Source of the DNA: Bacteroides rodentium JCM 16496
Lineage (GTDB): Bacteria; Bacteroidota; Bacteroidia; Bacteroidales; Bacteroidaceae
Direction: 5' to 3'
Assembly: GCF_000614125.1 (NCBI RefSeq)
Contig: NZ_BAKJ01000018.1
Coordinates: forward strand, 1-64,000
Length of the DNA stretch: 64,000 nucleotides
Under the pieces are notes generated by a model, which saw only the letters and a list, made by a program, of their open reading frames with translations, was not told the DNA's origin and did no database searches. Shown here in pieces: positions 29,976 to 39,945 of the stretch (within the stretch, counting starts at the first letter, position 1; every line of letters starts with the position of its first letter). The position numbers and the translations under genes are program-made.

Positions 29976-31924
29976 TCAGTTGTTAGGAATCCAGGTGGTT
30001 AATGCACCTCTCCAGGGGATTACGTCAACGGATAGCGTAAGGTAGTGCCTGTTGTTTTCATTTGGGGTGTTCGGAGTTATGGGAACGGGGTCGTTTTCCG
30101 AAATACGCGGATGTCCCAGACGGTTAATTCCGGTTACGGAAAGTCTGTAAATGTTGTTGCGCACTATGGCGAACTCCATCGGTCCCATCACGGTGTCATC
30201 GTTGTTGTCATTGTGTCGGTTCCAGCAGAAGTAGTAACAGTAATAGCCTGCTGCGTCGTAGTTGTCCGTGCTCGATTGATAAAGGGTGAACTGCGCTTTT
30301 TTGGCGGCTTTCCTGAAATCTGCCTGGAATGCTTCGTTGTTAATGTTCTGTTCATGCCACTTTTGCCACAAATGGTCTGGGCTTGTTTGGTCTGCGCTGT
30401 AGACGGCTGCCTGCCCATTGCCTTTTATGGTGAGATTCTTCTTTTTTTCATTTCCGAATACGGCTTTATAGAACCTGCTGTTCTCTTCTGCCTGGAATGC
30501 TTTTTCGCGCACTTCCTCCCATGTCACGTAGAGTGTATTGGCGTAGGAATAAAGGATAGGGTCTTTGGTCGGATTTCCCTTGGCGTTTGCAATGGCATCC
30601 TTCAATTTCCGGGAGCTTTGTCGGTCGCCATGATTTGTCCTTTGAGTACGATGCCGGTAGTGATTCCGTTTTGTTGCATTTCTATGCCGGGAATGGTGTT
30701 TTCGGTTACATAGCGCCATGTGTGGTAGTCTTTTCCCTTATTTTTGATGACTTTTGAAATCAGTGAGGTGTACCATTGGCTGCGTGCAGTGGCATCAATG
30801 TGCCAGTTACCTCCTTCGTAGTTGCCGAGGCAGAAGTTGAAGTAATCCTTGAAGGGATAACCTTTGTCAATGTTTTTGTCAATTCCGTTTTTTATGGTAG
30901 CATCTGTGTCTACCACGTAGTTGGTTTGGGGACCATGGCGGTATTCTGCTCCGCAAATCAGTGCGCCGGTATTGCTGCCGTCGGTCGACACGCGTCGCAG
31001 GTAGTAGAAGTCGCGGCTCATGTTCACCAGTGCCATTTTGGTCAGTTTCACCTTCAGGGTGGCGTTGTTTTCATCATCTCCCAGCACGTAGGTTTGGTCT
31101 TCGTTTTTACTTCCGTCTTTGAAGTCGATACGTGCTACGGCACGTTCCACCAGGATGTTGCCTTCGTTGTTTATCTCTTTTTCTTTAGCGCCTTGCCGGT
31201 TCATGCCGGAGAAGTTGAAGGGAGTATTCTTTTGGGTGTACTTTTCCCAATATTCCATTTTTGGGGGAATATTCTTTTCAATGCACGCTCTGTCTGCGGT
31301 AGACATCAGGAATCCATGTTGATGGTCTTTTCCTCCCCACACAGCTTCTCCTCTTATTATGTTGCCATTGGCATCTTCAGTAATGTTTTCGGTTTTGTGT
31401 ATCCATTCTTCCAACATGAAATCTTTCAGCATGAAATGCTCTTTGAAGAGGTCTTTTAGTTCATTCGTAGGGTTACAAAAGGCGTAGATATGAATTTTGT
31501 CTTTTTCTTTCGTACTGTCAGCCTTATAATAGGCAGCCAGTGCGGCTTTGTCTATTTTCTGGACGGTGCCGACAGTGCCTTTTGCTTTGTTGAGGACTGC
31601 CAACGATGCTTGTTCGCCGCAGGCAATGAATTTGTCATCTTTGTCGGCCAGCACAAGCAGGATGTTGTTCACCCGGTTCTCGAACTCTCTTGTTGCGGCA
31701 TTGTTTGTATTGCCAATGCTGTCGGGCTTATTATTTTCATTATCCGCATTTGTATTCACTGTAGGCAGTTGCACTTGTACATTTACGTACACCACATCTT
31801 CAGACTTGTCCGGCTTTACATCTGTTTTTACGCCTGCTTTTTTGTCAGCGGGGTTGCCGCAACCTGCCATGGTGCATATTGCCAGTATGCTGATAAAAAA
31901 AATGTTCCGGTTTCTCTTTTTCAT
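29976..31924 (-). CDS. Mfa1-family major fimbrillin, second paralogue (one frame break)
   Basis: About 649 residues after repair. Lipoprotein signal peptide with lipobox MAGC. It matches the fimbrillin at 39946-41943 along its length: VYVNVQVQLP, FENRVNNILLVLAD, DKIHIYAFCNPT, VARIDFKDGS, LTKMALVNMS, WRYVTENTIPGI, VMGPMEFA and RLGHPRI. Mfa1 proteins polymerise into short fimbriae by donor-strand exchange after removal of an N-terminal strand. The frame breaks at about 30612 in a GGG run (one base restores DKAPRKLKDAIANAK). The last 15 residues differ from the paralogue, which ends WVVRVNDIEF. It has its own promoter candidate and is separated from the main operon. Confidence 0.85.
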
Positions 31925-32233
31925 AGCGTAAATTTATTAAGAATTTCGGCGTACAAAAATAAAACAAATTGGTAATAGTTCCCAATTTTTTACTATTATA
32001 TTTCTGTTTTTTCATGAATAAACATTGGTTTAACATGATTTGTAAAGCAACATAGTACCATACTGATGTTGATAAAAAGTGAGGGAAATACCGTTTTCTC
32101 TTTTTCACGAAAGTCTGAGAAAACTTGCGGAAGTAGCAAGAGGGAAGTAGCAAAAAACTGAAAATCAATTGTCTGTGGATTGCCAATGAATAGGGAGAAA
32201 GCCATAAAAGGTAAAGGCTGTGCAGGATTGAAA
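31925..32233. other. Spacer upstream of the second fimbrillin
   Basis: 309 bp, A/T-rich. On the - strand TATTTTTG (31961-31954) is a fair -7 box 30 bp before the fimbrillin start, with a TTGG near 31985 in the -33 position. No gene seen. Confidence 0.5.
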
Positions 32234-33213
32234 TCACTTTTTGTGCCGGAGTTGATTCCGGCTTTCTTCTGCAAGGCGCGCAAGAACTTGTTCCGGCAGT
32301 GCCTCTTTCAAGAGGACGTGTTTTTCTTTGTCCAGCAGGTAAAGGGTGGGCATGGTGGGGAATACATACGGTTCGTTGTCGGTGGAGGTGGCGGTTCCGG
32401 CTATCCAGCCGTCGGGCAGTTCGTTTCCGTTGTGGGGATGTGCTTCGGGACGGGGCGGGGTTTCATGGTCGCTTTCGGTATTGATGGCAAGCACGGTGAG
32501 CCGGTCGTCGTGCAGCATCTGCCTGAAGAGGCTGTCGGCGTGCAGCTGGGCGATGGCCTGACGGCAGTGGGTGCAGTCGGGGTTGTAGAACATTAGGAGC
32601 AGGTGCGGGGCGGAGGGGTGGCGTGTAGCGTCTGTAGTTTTCCTTCCGCAGTGTGGTAGGCGAAGTCGGTGGCTGTGGTGCCGGGGCGGTTCTTCCGGGC
32701 GGCAGAGAGCAGGAAGCGGGGGCGCGACTTTTCGGTATCGTCCAGGATAGGGGTGCGGGCCAGCTCTTCCAGAAAGGGGATGAAGTGCTCTTCGCTCTGC
32801 ATGGGCGAGCCGGGGGTGTAGAGGTACTTCTCAGAGAGTTCCGCCAGCAGCAGGTAGGCGGGCTTGTCGGCTTCGGCGCGCTGCATCAGCCGGCGGACGG
32901 CGGCGGTGCGGGCTTCCTCTTGGGCATGGGGGAAGAGGGAAAGGAAGTTGGCAAGATTCTGCTCCACGAAGTCGGGGCGGCGGCTGCGCAGGGTGTCGGC
33001 GAAATCCAGACCGTCCCAGAAGTGTGCCAGGATGTAGGCGGCACGCTCGTGGGGGGTGCGCAGGGTGGTGGGCACGGAGGGCAGGGGCAGCTCTTGGGAT
33101 AGGGGCTGCTGGGCGCTGATGCTGCCCCAGAAGCCGGCAAGCAGCAGGAGGCAGTGTAGCAGGAGAAGCCGCGTCAATGATGCGGAAGACAGGTGGCCGT
33201 TCATGGTCTTCAT
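32234..33213 (-). CDS. DUF5106-type protein with thioredoxin-like domain (one frame break)
   Basis: About 326 residues after repair, from the ATG at 33213 (a second ATG is at 33204). A signal peptide (LLLLHCLLLLAGFWGSISAQ) is followed by a helical DUF5106-like region (AYILAHFWDGLDFAD …) and a C-terminal thioredoxin fold with the active-site pair NPDCTHC. It is probably a periplasmic thiol oxidoreductase, perhaps aiding folding of surface proteins. The frame breaks at about 32608 in a G/C run; one added base joins PPHLLL to MFYNPDCTHC. It overlaps the truncated nuclease gene by four bases. Confidence 0.75.
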
Positions 33214-33518
33214 AGCCTTTCCAGTTCCTGCTGGCTGAAAGATGCCACGCTGGCTATCTGCTCCAGCTTGTCGAAGACGAAATTCATGAAGAACACGCCA
33301 TACACTGCCTTGATGTCGGACTGCCACTCGCTGCCTTTCTTGCCCTGGGTGGTCTCCAGCTCGGGAATCTGCGCGGTGTTCAGGAAGGTGAGGTCGGTGA
33401 TGAATCGCTCTCCCTCCAGCAGGTCGTTGAGGAAGTCGATGAGCAGGTCTTTGGTAATCTCCTGTCCGAAGATTTTCTTGAAACCGCAGTCGGTGAACGG
33501 ATTGATGAATTTTCCCAT
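33210..33518 (-). pseudogene. Deleted Rpn/PD-(D/E)XK nuclease-transposase remnant
   Basis: 102 codons. The first ~55 residues (MGKFINPFTDCGFKKIFGQE … LLEGERFITDLTFLN) are the conserved N-terminus of Rpn-family recombination-promoting nucleases, normally about 300 residues. The catalytic PD-(D/E)XK part is missing; a short piece resembling the later W-x-x-x-I-K-AVY-x-x-x-x-x-NFVFD segment and a final IASVASFSQQELERL remain in frame. It looks like an internally deleted copy and is unlikely to be an active nuclease. It sits at the end of the fimbrial operon. Confidence 0.6.
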
Positions 33519-33751
33519 GATGCCGGATTTTTAGTTGTACCGACAAATATAGGGATAAAAAATTCATTCTTCAAAGCCGCTTTGTGCTTATTTGTGTGTG
33601 CGCAGCACTAAAAAGTCATCACGGGGATGGATAGTAACTAACCTCTGTTTGTCAATGGTAAGTTTATAAGAAGAACGGACATGAAAAAGCCCGGGAGGGT
33701 TTCATGGATTATATATATATCTGATACGGGATTGTGGATAATGTAGGCCGT

Positions 33752-33850
33752 CTGTCAGGTACCGGATTCTGACGGCTCAGACTCCGGTACCTGACAGCTT
33801 GGACACCGGTGTCTGACGGCTCAAACACCGGAGTCTGTCAAAGTGCGGTC
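33752..33850. repeat. Degenerate 22-bp tandem repeat (CTGACGG type)
   Basis: CTGACGG/CTGACAG-type units start at 33769, 33791, 33813 and 33835, exact 22-bp steps, with a shortened 17-bp unit at 33752. Each unit ends in a CCGG-containing half (ACTCCGG, ACACCGG). Its last unit shares ACCGGAGTCTG and the following TCAAmGTGC with 2607-2634. Confidence 0.85.
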
Positions 33851-33959
33851 GCTGCCCCTGAAACGGCATGGCCGGGGCATTCAGGTGTCCGGGTTGTAGA
33901 AATGACTTGCGAAGAAAAGAGGTGAAATGCGGAGTAACTTAATTCTGTTCTACTATAAA

Positions 33960-33983
33960 AGCCCGGGAGGGATGTCCCGGGCT
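33960..33983 (-). terminator. Hairpin terminator of the fimbrial operon
   Basis: Stem AGCCCGGGA / TCCCGGGCT with a 6-base loop, 40 bp after the DUF4906 stop; on the - strand a TTTTATAG tail follows. Confidence 0.75.
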
Positions 33984-34022
33984 ATAAGATTCAAGGTGCT
34001 TCGGCCTGAAATATTATCACTA

Positions 34023-37000
34023 TTAGTCTTCTACACAGCGGATGAAGCAGGCGTCATTGTGCCAAATATTACTGCTTACTTTCATTTTTGAAATATAGTT
34101 AAAGTCAAAAGTAAAATAGTTGATATCCCAGCCGAGGGATTTACCGCCTTTTACTGTCGCTTGTTTATCAAACCAATAAATGGCGCCGGGGCGCATATAC
34201 AAGTCATAAAATAGTGGCTTTTCTTTTAACGTTTCACCTGGTTGGCTCCCATTTTCAGGATATTTATCATATCGGTCGGATGAATAGCGAAGTATTCCCA
34301 TACTAGTTGCGTCGCTTGGATTAAGCGCATCATATCGTTTGCGATGTCCATAGCCGGAAGCCCCTATGGGGAAAAACAGATTCTTACATGTCTCTTTGTT
34401 ATATACAAAACACCCTCGCATACCAGCAGTTTTAGAACCAGCACCATATTGGTATGCGCCCGATATGGTAGTTGCGGTTTCTGTTGCATCATTGCCATAT
34501 AGTACACCATATCCTTGTTCTATTTTGTCAGATAGAAATAAAGCGCGAAAGTCTTCATATTCGGCTATTCGTGCTCCTTTTAAGCTGAACTTGCCTACCT
34601 CTTTCGGAGTAGATTGGGTATTTTTCTCGTATTGCCACATCGTTTTGCCGTCTTCTAGTATGTCAGGAGCAATTGTGGGAATTGCGCTCCACTGCATTTC
34701 AGAATCAGTTCCTGCGATTTTTAATGAGGGGTTATATGTTGCAGTGTGTGATGGGAAAAATGATGGTTCTACATTAATCCATTCCTTTTCGTATTTTTGG
34801 TTACTTGCCGCAATCGGGTTTGCCATGTTTCCCAATTTGAACAACGAGCCTTCGTCCAGTGGTGAAGTGGCTTCACTTGAAGCTGTTACCAAGTTATGGG
34901 CATGCCATTTGGCGCCACCATCCAGCAATGCGTCGGGAGCATCTCCTTGCCGTACAAATATCAAGTGCTGGCAAGTATAGTTGTGGTAGTTTACTCTAAT
35001 TACGGCATAACGATTTTCGTTTTCCCCGCACCCCCCACTAAAATTCACCATAAAGTCAATGGGGGTTCCCGTATTGCCCTCTACCTGTTGTTGTCCGTTT
35101 AGGTTGATAAAATTTGAGGTGCTTCCTTCTACAACTTCTGCTCTCCACGGCCCTTCGGATGTGAATTCTACAAAATTTGTCGCATTCTCCCGAGGCAACC
35201 TGAGGAGTTTTACATGGAAAGGTGTGTTGTTATCGTGTTTTCTGTAGATTCCTTTGGGATTGACAAGGCGTCTTACTTGCAATATTTCTACATTTTCTGT
35301 CAACTCTCTAGACTCGCCTCCCGGCATCTGCAATATGGCTGTGAGTTTTACTGTAGCCCGACGCTGGTAAGCCACATAAGGGTTATTCCCTGTGTATCCG
35401 GTTGTGATAATCATCTGTTTGGCGCGCGTATAAAAAGGAATGGTTACATTTACAGTGTGTTCATTTTCGTTGGAGGTAATTGTAAATTTTCCATCCTCTT
35501 CCTCATTTTCAAACTCTTTTTTGTCCTGCAAATAGGTTCGGGTACCGATTTGTTTTGTATCATAATAATTCTGATTATTAACTATATAGTGCACCCCCTC
35601 ACTACTCTCTTCCAAAATATTTGTCAATATCTTGTATTTGGTCTTGCGCAATGAAAGGAAGCCATTCCAAGGCTGATTGGCATTATTCTCATTTATTCCG
35701 CTGTAATCTTTTCTTGACGTCACATCATAATCATACCAATACGCATAGTCCAGCTGGTCTGCATTACCGGTATAAGCATCTTTGGGTGCCCAGTTGTTTG
35801 TAATAATCTCGGCTTTTAAGTCAGTAAGCGTTCCGCCTCCCGTATTAATCTTTATAGGCAGGTTCATGGTTCGGTTATACAGATAAGAGATATAATAGGG
35901 GTTGGGCGCTTCGATACCCGGTTTCTCTTCTTTGTATTCGATGTGCCAATCCACATCATTGGCATATTTGTTGAATTTCAGTGTCAGTTTGTAGTGGTGG
36001 TTGCGTTCGGCGTTGTAGTCGGTAGTGATATTCTTGCCCAGCATGAAGCGGTAAGTGATGTCACCGTTGCCCACCCGCCTTCGGCATTGGAGACGTAGTA
36101 GGCTTTTACTTCGATGTAGGTGCCGTAGGGCTTATTGTCTTTGGCTATATAGGTTTCGTTTCCAGGAAGTCCCGGAGCATCCAGTGCTCCGTCTGGTTCT
36201 CCTGTTCCGTCAGGTCCGGTAGCATCTTGTCGTTTGTCTTTTCCCGTTCCCTGCATGTTTTCGTAGAAGAAGAGTGCTTCATTGGTCTCTCCATGTGCCA
36301 GTTTGGCATACTCCTGCTCTTTGTCTTTGTAGTCTTTGCTCAATACAGAGACTCCTTTATACTCTTTATTGATGTAATAATAATACGGTTTACCTTTCGT
36401 GATGCGTGCCGGCCAGTGTTCATCGTAGTTTTTTCCTGTGGCATACGTGATGCTTTCGCCTTCTTTTATAAGGCCTCCATAATTTTCAATGTCATCATTA
36501 GAATCCATATTGATGGTGCTTTCCTTGCCTAAATAGCATTCCGTAGGTATATCCTTGATGGTAACCGATTTCAGGTAGATATATACATTCTCGTGAAGGT
36601 AGAACCATCGTAAGCAATCGTCACCTTGGAAGCCGCACGGCGTATCCAGGCGTGTAGTTTGGTGGTTGCCTGGTTTATCACTGCCACTTCGTCGTTCTGT
36701 GCGCTTCCCGTAACGGTGAAATGGCCGAACATCTGGTTGTTGGCTATTATCTCCTTATTCCATTGGAGGGAAATGCTTTTCAGACCGTCGGCAGTTTTTA
36801 TGTCTTCGGCATAATTGGTTTCAAGGTCTTCCATATTCGCCACCGCATAAATCATATAGCGCCCGTAAGGGATTCTCAGCTTAAAGTCGGCATGGGGTGT
36901 CTGTGTTTCGGCAGAAGGAAGGCCTTGCTTCTCACCGCCTATAGTTTCAGTGTTTTTTTCATTTGTTCTATCGGTTTCCGTAAGTGTATATTCTCCCTCT

Positions 37001-37284
37001 CCCGGTGTGCCCTCTTCTGCTTCTTTCAGCCTGTATATCTTCTGCAACTCCCCTTTGTCATTATACACCACCACGTGCAGGCTCTGAATCAGCTTGATGG
37101 CATCTCCTGCCGTTCGTGTGTCGGCCTCCAGCGCAGGTGTCAGGTTTTTGAACTTCACGGTGGCGCTGACAAGGCTTTCGCCTTCGCCTATCTCGCCGCC
37201 GTTGTAGAGCAAATCGTCTTGGCAGGCGGTGTTGCCGAGGCACAATATGCACAAAAGTATGTAGGCTAAAAAGTTACGTTTCAT
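34023..37284 (-). CDS. DUF4906-type large fimbrial/tip lipoprotein (two frame breaks)
   Basis: About 1087 residues after repair. Lipoprotein signal peptide with lipobox NTAC. The N-terminal ~240 residues look like a fimbrillin-type domain (IQSLHVVVYNDKGE, YGRYMIYAVAN); then come HHYKLTLKFNKYANDVDWHI and Ig-like beta-rich repeats, and a C-terminal domain with two conserved Cys and FYDLYMRPGAIYW. DUF4906 proteins occur in Bacteroidales fimbrial operons as accessory or tip proteins. Breaks lie at about 36595 (joins DGSTF to HENVYIYLKSVTIKD) and about 36073 (joins YVSNAEGG to VGNGDITYRF), each one base. It is last in the main operon, followed by a terminator. Confidence 0.8.
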
Positions 37285-37316
37285 ATCGGTTGCTTTCTTT
37301 TTGTTTATTATTTAGA

Positions 37317-37385
37317 AGACGCAGATGACACGGATGACGCGGATTTTTAATATTCTTATCCGCTTAATCCGCTTCATTCCGCGTC
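37317..37385. repeat. Imperfect inverted repeat inside the fimbrial operon
   Basis: GACGC…GGATGACGCGGAT (37317-37343) pairs with ATCCGC…ATCCGC…GCGTC (37358-37385). It sits in the 157-bp spacer between the minor subunit and DUF4906 genes and could trim or attenuate the distal message. Confidence 0.6.
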
Positions 37386-37441
37386 AAAGCGATAGCAGAT
37401 TTCAGTTCTCGGACTGCCTGGGGGGGAGGCTCCTTCGGTGT

Positions 37442-38877
37442 TTAGCGTTTCTTCGGGTCGGCTTTCTCGTCCAGTCCGAATACCGGGTCGAGCACTACAG
37501 ACCAATAAGGCTCCACGTCCACTTCCCAATCCAATTTGTAATCGGAATCATCTTTAAATGTCACCCGTACCTTGACATGCGTGTTGCGGAAGAGGGAAGC
37601 CAGATGCAGCAATACGCTGTGATACTCTCTTGTCACTGAAGAGTAATCGTTTTCGTTCCATCCATCATCTTTCGGCTTGAGGTTCTCTTTGGTATGGATG
37701 GTCACTTCGTATTCCTGCAACAGTAGGTCGTCTGCCGTTTCTGCCGCTTTTACTGTTTTGCTTTCGGGCAGGTAGAAGGCAAGAGCAGGGGTAGTAGGAT
37801 ACTCGCTTTGCTTCGGTACCTTTATTTCTGTGTCTCCATCCGGTTGATAAGAGAATTCCACAGTTTCCTCTTTTCCTTCTTCTGCATTCGGCACCTTGTA
37901 GCGGTCAGCCACTCGTATTTTTGGGCATCGCCGGAGGGGGCTTCTTTCTTCGCTTCCTCCACCATCCAGTCTATCCAGTCTACACCGGTGCCTGCACTTG
38001 CCGTTCCGGTCTCTTTCGGCAGGTGTGTGTGTTGCTCTCTGGCTGCATCCACCACCCAATATTTTCCATCAGTGCCCGTTTGGACATGCGGCATCAGATA
38101 CATGCGGTCTTCGATGACTTTCTTCAGGCTGATTCCGGTTACTGCGATTTCTCTCTCTTCATTCCCCTCCTTAGGTTGATACCTGAAGCTGAAAGTAAAC
38201 TTGGTTGCCGCACGTACCACGTACAATGTCTGGGGAATTCCTGTATAGAAGTCATCCTCAATGTAATTTTCCGGTATAGCGCTTCGTTCCGGTATATCGA
38301 CTTCATACATGGCGGTCATCGGTATGCCGTTTCCCTCATTGAGGGCTGTGGCATATTGGTAACTGCCGGTCTCCGTTCCCAGGGCGAATACATAGCTGTC
38401 TATGGCGGCGGTGCCGTTTGACTCGTCGGGCAGAAAAGCCTCGTTGGCAAAGCTTAGCGGTGCGCCTTTGGCATCTTTCAGCCCGTTGCAGTTGGCCAGC
38501 AGGTAGATGCGTTTCCGGCAGCCGGCTTCCACCTTGAAAGTATGTTCGTCTGAAAGAAGTATGCCGTAGGAGCTGCCGGAGCTGATAACCCGGTTTTCTT
38601 CTACTGTCCATCCGCTTGTAGTTCCCGTGGAGCCTTCTGCGCCATCACCCGTTTTTTGCGACACGATGACGATTTGCAGCCGTTTTATCACTTCATCGGG
38701 TTCCTCCGTCCCATCGGCACGTGTGGAAGCACCTGCCACGGCAGCGCGAAAGGCAAGATATACGGCATTCTCCTTCTCCGCCGGTGGCGCTACGGGCGAT
38801 TCGTCGGTGCACGACGTAAGTCCCGCCGCACAGCAGAGCAGGCAGAATGCAATGATATATAGATACTTCCGTCTCAT
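37442..38877 (-). CDS. Fimbria-associated minor lipoprotein (one frame break)
   Basis: About 478 residues after repair, from the ATG at 38877 (MRRKYLYIIAFCLLCC). Lipobox LTSC. The N-terminal domain has the fimbrillin pattern (VYLAFRAAV, RLQIVIVSQK, IYLLANCNGL) and a Mfa3-like position third after Mfa1 and Mfa2. A beta-rich C-terminal half follows. No enzyme motif is visible; a minor shaft or connector subunit is the likeliest role. The frame breaks at about 37910 (one base joins QKYEW to ADRYKVPNAEEG). Confidence 0.72.
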
Positions 38878-38888
38878 GTTCTTTTCTG

Positions 38889-39932
38889 TTACATTTCGAT
38901 GTCGTTTATTCTTACCACCCAGTCGTTCACCACGATGCGCGTGTTCAGCCATGTGCCTCCTTGCAGGAAGAAGAAGAGGGTCCAGCGGCTTTCACGGTCC
39001 AGGTACTCCTGGTCGGCCATCTTGTGGTAGCGGTCGCTCTTCATCAGCAGCAGGTACTTGTTTAGCGGGAGGTCTATCACGGTATTGCCGTCGGCATGCC
39101 GTTTCACGGTCAGGCGCGGTGCGTTCTTCGTCATCAGGCGCGACGTGCTCAGTTCGGCGTAGGCCACCTCTACAGGAATCGGCTCCACTTGGCTTTGCCC
39201 CACGATGCTTACGCCCGTCTGTGCCTGTCCTTGTGCCCAAGGGGTGTAGGTGGCGGTGCCGTTTGCCACGAGGTCGTTCGTGTGGTCGAAGAGGGTGTTG
39301 TCGTCCGTAATCTCGAAGTCAAAGTCGTCGGCGTTCACTGTTCCTCCGTCCGCTTGCTGAAGCACGATTCGTATGCCGTTGGTGTCCTTCATCATCTTCA
39401 CGGTGCCTTCGCTGTAGAGGTCGGCAGTGGCGAGGGTCAGTTCGCCCCAGAAGAGGTCGTGCAGTGGCTTGCCTACGGGTTGCACCAGGCATTCGTCGTT
39501 CATCTCCACGGTCAGCTCCTGCTTCCGGCTTCCCTCGGCGGGGATGTTGCCGAAGCCGAACGAGCTTTCCCGACAAGCCATTCCGCCGTAGGCGACAAAG
39601 TGGTATTCGCCCTCCTCCAAGTCCAGCTTCATGCGGTAGTCCTCGTCTTGCAGTTCCGCGCCTGTCACGGTTTTGGTATCCACGTAGTTGTCTTCGTCAT
39701 CGTAGATAAGAAGTGTCAGGCAGTCCACCTGTGCAGGGAACGCATTGGCGAACTCCATGTTATAGTCGTAAACGAAGCGCAGCGATACACCGTGGGGGCA
39801 CGGGTCGAGGTCTTCGAAGATGCGCTCGCACGAGGCGAGGGCAACAGCCGCCGTGAGGGCGGCAGCTGTTGCCAGGGCGACGAGCGCACTGCTTGCGAAT
39901 CTTGAAAGTCTATGTCGCTTGTTGCTTTGCAT
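38889..39932 (-). CDS. Mfa2/FimB-family fimbrial anchor
   Basis: 347 residues from the ATG at 39932; an in-frame ATG at 39956 would overlap the fimbrillin gene. Signal peptide with lipobox LASC. The family signature follows: DPCPHGVSLRFVYDYNMEF, VDCLTLLIYDD and EGEYHFVAYGG, ending in WVVRINDIEM, which closely resembles the WVVRVNDIEF end of the neighbouring fimbrillin. Mfa2-type proteins sit in the outer membrane, terminate assembly and fix fimbrial length. The start is 14 bp after the fimbrillin stop. Confidence 0.88.
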   Translation of the reverse strand: MQSNKRHRLSRFASSALVALATAAALTAAVALASCERIFEDLDPCPHGVSLRFVYDYNMEFANAFPAQVDCLTLLIYDDEDNYVDTKTVTGAELQDEDYRMKLDLEEGEYHFVAYGGMACRESSFGFGNIPAEGSRKQELTVEMNDECLVQPVGKPLHDLFWGELTLATADLYSEGTVKMMKDTNGIRIVLQQADGGTVNADDFDFEITDDNTLFDHTNDLVANGTATYTPWAQGQAQTGVSIVGQSQVEPIPVEVAYAELSTSRLMTKNAPRLTVKRHADGNTVIDLPLNKYLLLMKSDRYHKMADQEYLDRESRWTLFFFLQGGTWLNTRIVVNDWVVRINDIEM

Positions 39933-39945
39933 GCTTGTCTTGTTT

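Larger units (their letters stand above)
33519..34022. other. 504-bp intergenic region after the fimbrial operon
   Basis: No gene seen. It contains the 22-bp repeat at 33752-33850 and the operon terminator at 33960-33983. Confidence 0.6.
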
